Below, piece by piece: positions 6,064 to 7,305 of a DNA stretch of 7,305 bases (positions within the stretch are counted from its first letter, which is position 1; the number at the start of each line of letters is the position of its first letter). This stretch comes from Bacilli bacterium (GTDB taxonomy: Bacteria > Bacillota_I > Bacilli_A > RFN20 > CAG-826), in the NCBI GenBank assembly GCA_017617775.1, contig JAFZVO010000059.1, forward strand, positions 1 through 7,305, written 5' to 3'. Made by a program: the position numbers and the translations under genes. Below the pieces are notes generated by a model. That model saw nothing but the letters and a program-made list of their open reading frames with translations. It did no database searches and was not told the DNA's origin.

Positions 6064-6697
6064 TCGTGGCATCGGCAGAGCAGCCGCATTAAGATTCCTT
6101 ACTCTAGGACATGAAGTAGTGGGTATCGATTTATTACCTTCTTCCATTGAAAATGAAAAATATACCCATTTTGTCGGGGATATTCGTTTAAAAGAGCAAC
6201 TTCCTAACGTTGTTGATATCGATATTATTTTCAATAATGCAGGTGTTCAAAATAGCGAGAATGATATTCAAACCAATCTCGTCGGTTCGATGAACGTGAC
6301 GGAGAAATATCTTTCTTCTCCAGTTTTAAAATCCATTTTATTCAATGCCTCTGCCTCTGCGCATACCGGATTTGAATTCCCAGAATATGCGGCGAGCAAA
6401 GCCGGTGTCATCACCTATATGAAAAATGTCGCCTGTCGACTTGCCCCTCGTGGGGTATTAGTGAATTCCATTTCCCTTGGAGGAGTGGAAACCATCTCCA
6501 ATAAACCAGTGATGAACGATCCCAAATTATGGCAAAAGGTGATGGATGTCACCCCATTAAAGAAGTGGATGAGTGAAGATGAAGTCTGCGACTGGGTCGT
6601 GTTTTTAACTCTTACAAATAAATCGGCTTCTGGGCAAGATTTCCTCATCGATAACGGCGAGAAAGATTTAAACAACACTTTTGTTTGGCCTAAGTAA
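6038..6697 (+). CDS. Compact short-chain dehydrogenase/reductase (SDR)
   Basis: A 219-residue Rossmann-fold oxidoreductase with classical SDR motifs: the TGTSRGIG nucleotide loop (6-13), acidic Asp31 at the end of the second strand (suggesting NAD(H) over NADP(H)), Asp48, NNAG (66-69), Asn80, a catalytic Ser at 105 or 107, YAASK with Tyr117 and Lys121, and a C-terminal SGQDFLIDNG resembling the usual TGQ...DGG strand. It is shorter than the usual 245-255 residues. The NNAG-to-Asn80 interval is cut to about ten residues, which removes part of the helix-4 region, and the C-terminal substrate lid is small. The catalytic tetrad is intact, so it is probably an active enzyme. The substrate is unknown. 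Overlap with the transporter suggests co-expression and perhaps a linked substrate, but a link to queuosine metabolism is only a guess. Confidence 0.88.
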   Translation: MKILITGTSRGIGRAAALRFLTLGHEVVGIDLLPSSIENEKYTHFVGDIRLKEQLPNVVDIDIIFNNAGVQNSENDIQTNLVGSMNVTEKYLSSPVLKSILFNASASAHTGFEFPEYAASKAGVITYMKNVACRLAPRGVLVNSISLGGVETISNKPVMNDPKLWQKVMDVTPLKKWMSEDEVCDWVVFLTLTNKSASGQDFLIDNGEKDLNNTFVWPK

Positions 6698-6714
6698 TAC
6701 ATAAAATGTATAAT
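6685..6714 (+). promoter_or_regulatory. Sigma-A-type promoter placed for a second leaderless gene
   Basis: TATAAT at 6709-6714 lies 18 bp after TTGGCC (6685-6690, four of six bases of TTGACA). The ATG at 6721 is six bases past the -10 box, so the expected transcription start is at or within a base or two of the start codon. The intervening ACAACC has no SD character. Confidence 0.6.
6697..6711 (+). repeat. Perfect inverted repeat ATACAT-AAA-ATGTAT overlapping the -10 box
   Basis: Two six-base arms separated by AAA fill the promoter spacer and enter the -10 box. The heptamer TAATACA also recurs directly at 6695-6701 and 6711-6717. The position suits a repressor operator, but the A/T-rich composition allows chance symmetry. 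Confidence 0.35.
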
Positions 6715-6720
6715 ACAACC

Positions 6721-7305
6721 ATGGAAGATTTAAGAAAGCTATTAGAAGAGAGAAAATTTGATGAAGTCGTGGAACTCACTAAGGACGCGACGAAGTCTGA
6801 AGAGTTATTCTTTCGTTTATCCGCTTTAATGGCGTTAGGCAAACTCAAAGAAGCGATCAACTGCATTGAAGATCACCGCGTCACTTTACAGGACAATCTC
6901 CCATGGCTCATGCGTCTCCATATCGAACTATTATGTTTAGATGGTCGTTTCGATGAAGCTTTCGAAGAGGTCAAATATTATGAGAACCTCCCATATGATT
7001 CTCAGGAATCAGAAGAGACATTAAAGAAACTACCAAAAATCATCAGGGAATATGAGACGAGCAAATCCCATCTCGCGATGGAAAAAGAAGATATCATCAA
7101 AGGCTTATCAAGCAAGAATTCCGATGATGTCTTAGCCTCCCTCGATGCCTTAAGAGATAAAGATTTAGTTCCGTATTATATCTTTTTACAAAAGATACTA
7201 TCTTCTTATCATAAACAAGCGATTCGTTCCTTCGCCTTGCTCTTATTAGTCCAACGCGCGGTCAATAAGACCTTCAAGTTCAATAATATGGGCGAAATGA
7301 TTGAG
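6721..7305 (+). CDS. TPR-like alpha-helical protein (3' partial; possibly DUF3196-related)
   Basis: The frame is open from ATG 6721 to the window end, giving 195 residues without a stop; the 3' end is missing. It begins MEDLRKLLEERKFDEVVELT and consists of amphipathic helices in TPR-like pairs: LFFRLSALMALGKLKEAINCIE (about residues 29-50), then WLMRLHIELLCLDGRFDEAFEEVKYYENLP (about 62-91). A charged region follows, then a second helical half (SSKNSDDVLASLDAL, FLQKILSSYHKQAIRSFALLLLVQ). No signal peptide, membrane segment or catalytic motif is seen, so a cytoplasmic scaffold or adaptor is likely. The overall pattern reminds me of the DUF3196 helical family described in mycoplasmas and related Bacilli; this is recollection, not a search. 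The start has no SD but sits directly after a -10 box, suggesting a leaderless message. It is an independent unit from the SDR. Confidence 0.75.
   Translation, partial: MEDLRKLLEERKFDEVVELTKDATKSEELFFRLSALMALGKLKEAINCIEDHRVTLQDNLPWLMRLHIELLCLDGRFDEAFEEVKYYENLPYDSQESEETLKKLPKIIREYETSKSHLAMEKEDIIKGLSSKNSDDVLASLDALRDKDLVPYYIFLQKILSSYHKQAIRSFALLLLVQRAVNKTFKFNNMGEMIE

Noticed and set aside
1..7305. Mycoplasma-type genetic code (TGA as Trp)
   Set aside because: All Trp positions in the readable frames use TGG and no TGA occurs inside any gene, which would be unlikely in a code-4 genome.

Overview
The window looks like chromosome from a low-G+C Gram-positive bacterium, most likely an uncultured gut Bacillota of the Erysipelotrichia/RF39-like (Mollicutes-related) part of Bacilli. 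This is an inference from four things: the A/T-rich codons, the Lys/Glu/Asp-rich cytoplasmic linkers, a surface protein built from modules common in gut Firmicutes, and an SD-less TATAAT-to-ATG gene start. Every Trp codon in the readable frames is TGG and no frame carries an internal TGA, so the standard code (11) fits better than the Mycoplasma code. All supported genes are on the + strand.

Region 1 (1-4155) is the 3' part of one very large surface-protein gene whose start lies upstream of the window. Its exterior has 84-residue repeats, a GIGGG beta-helix block, an HDW/CX4C module, one Ig-like module and four 70-residue Ig-like/MBG-type modules. Three membrane segments follow, then an acidic linker and, unusually, two tandem copies of a cytoplasmic YjbR-like domain. 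Region 2 (4156-4270) is a short intergenic stretch ending in a promoter whose -10 box lies directly before the next ATG. Region 3 (4271-5215) encodes a potassium-channel-type membrane protein.

Region 4 (5216-6697) encodes a VUT/YhhQ-type queuosine-precursor transporter, overlapped by 26 bp by a compact short-chain dehydrogenase/reductase. The transporter leader folds as a hairpin. Its loop and its 3' arm can both pair with the Shine-Dalgarno sequence, which resembles a preQ1 riboswitch in layout and position. Region 5 (6698-7305) has another promoter placed as for a leaderless mRNA, followed by the first 195 codons of a TPR-like helical protein that runs off the window.

The transporter and reductase are probably co-transcribed and translationally coupled. 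The channel gene may be in the same transcript, because no intrinsic terminator separates it from the transporter. The surface protein and the last gene appear to be separate units. The strongest leads are the adhesin/YjbR fusion, the candidate preQ1-type switch, and the two SD-less, apparently leaderless gene starts.
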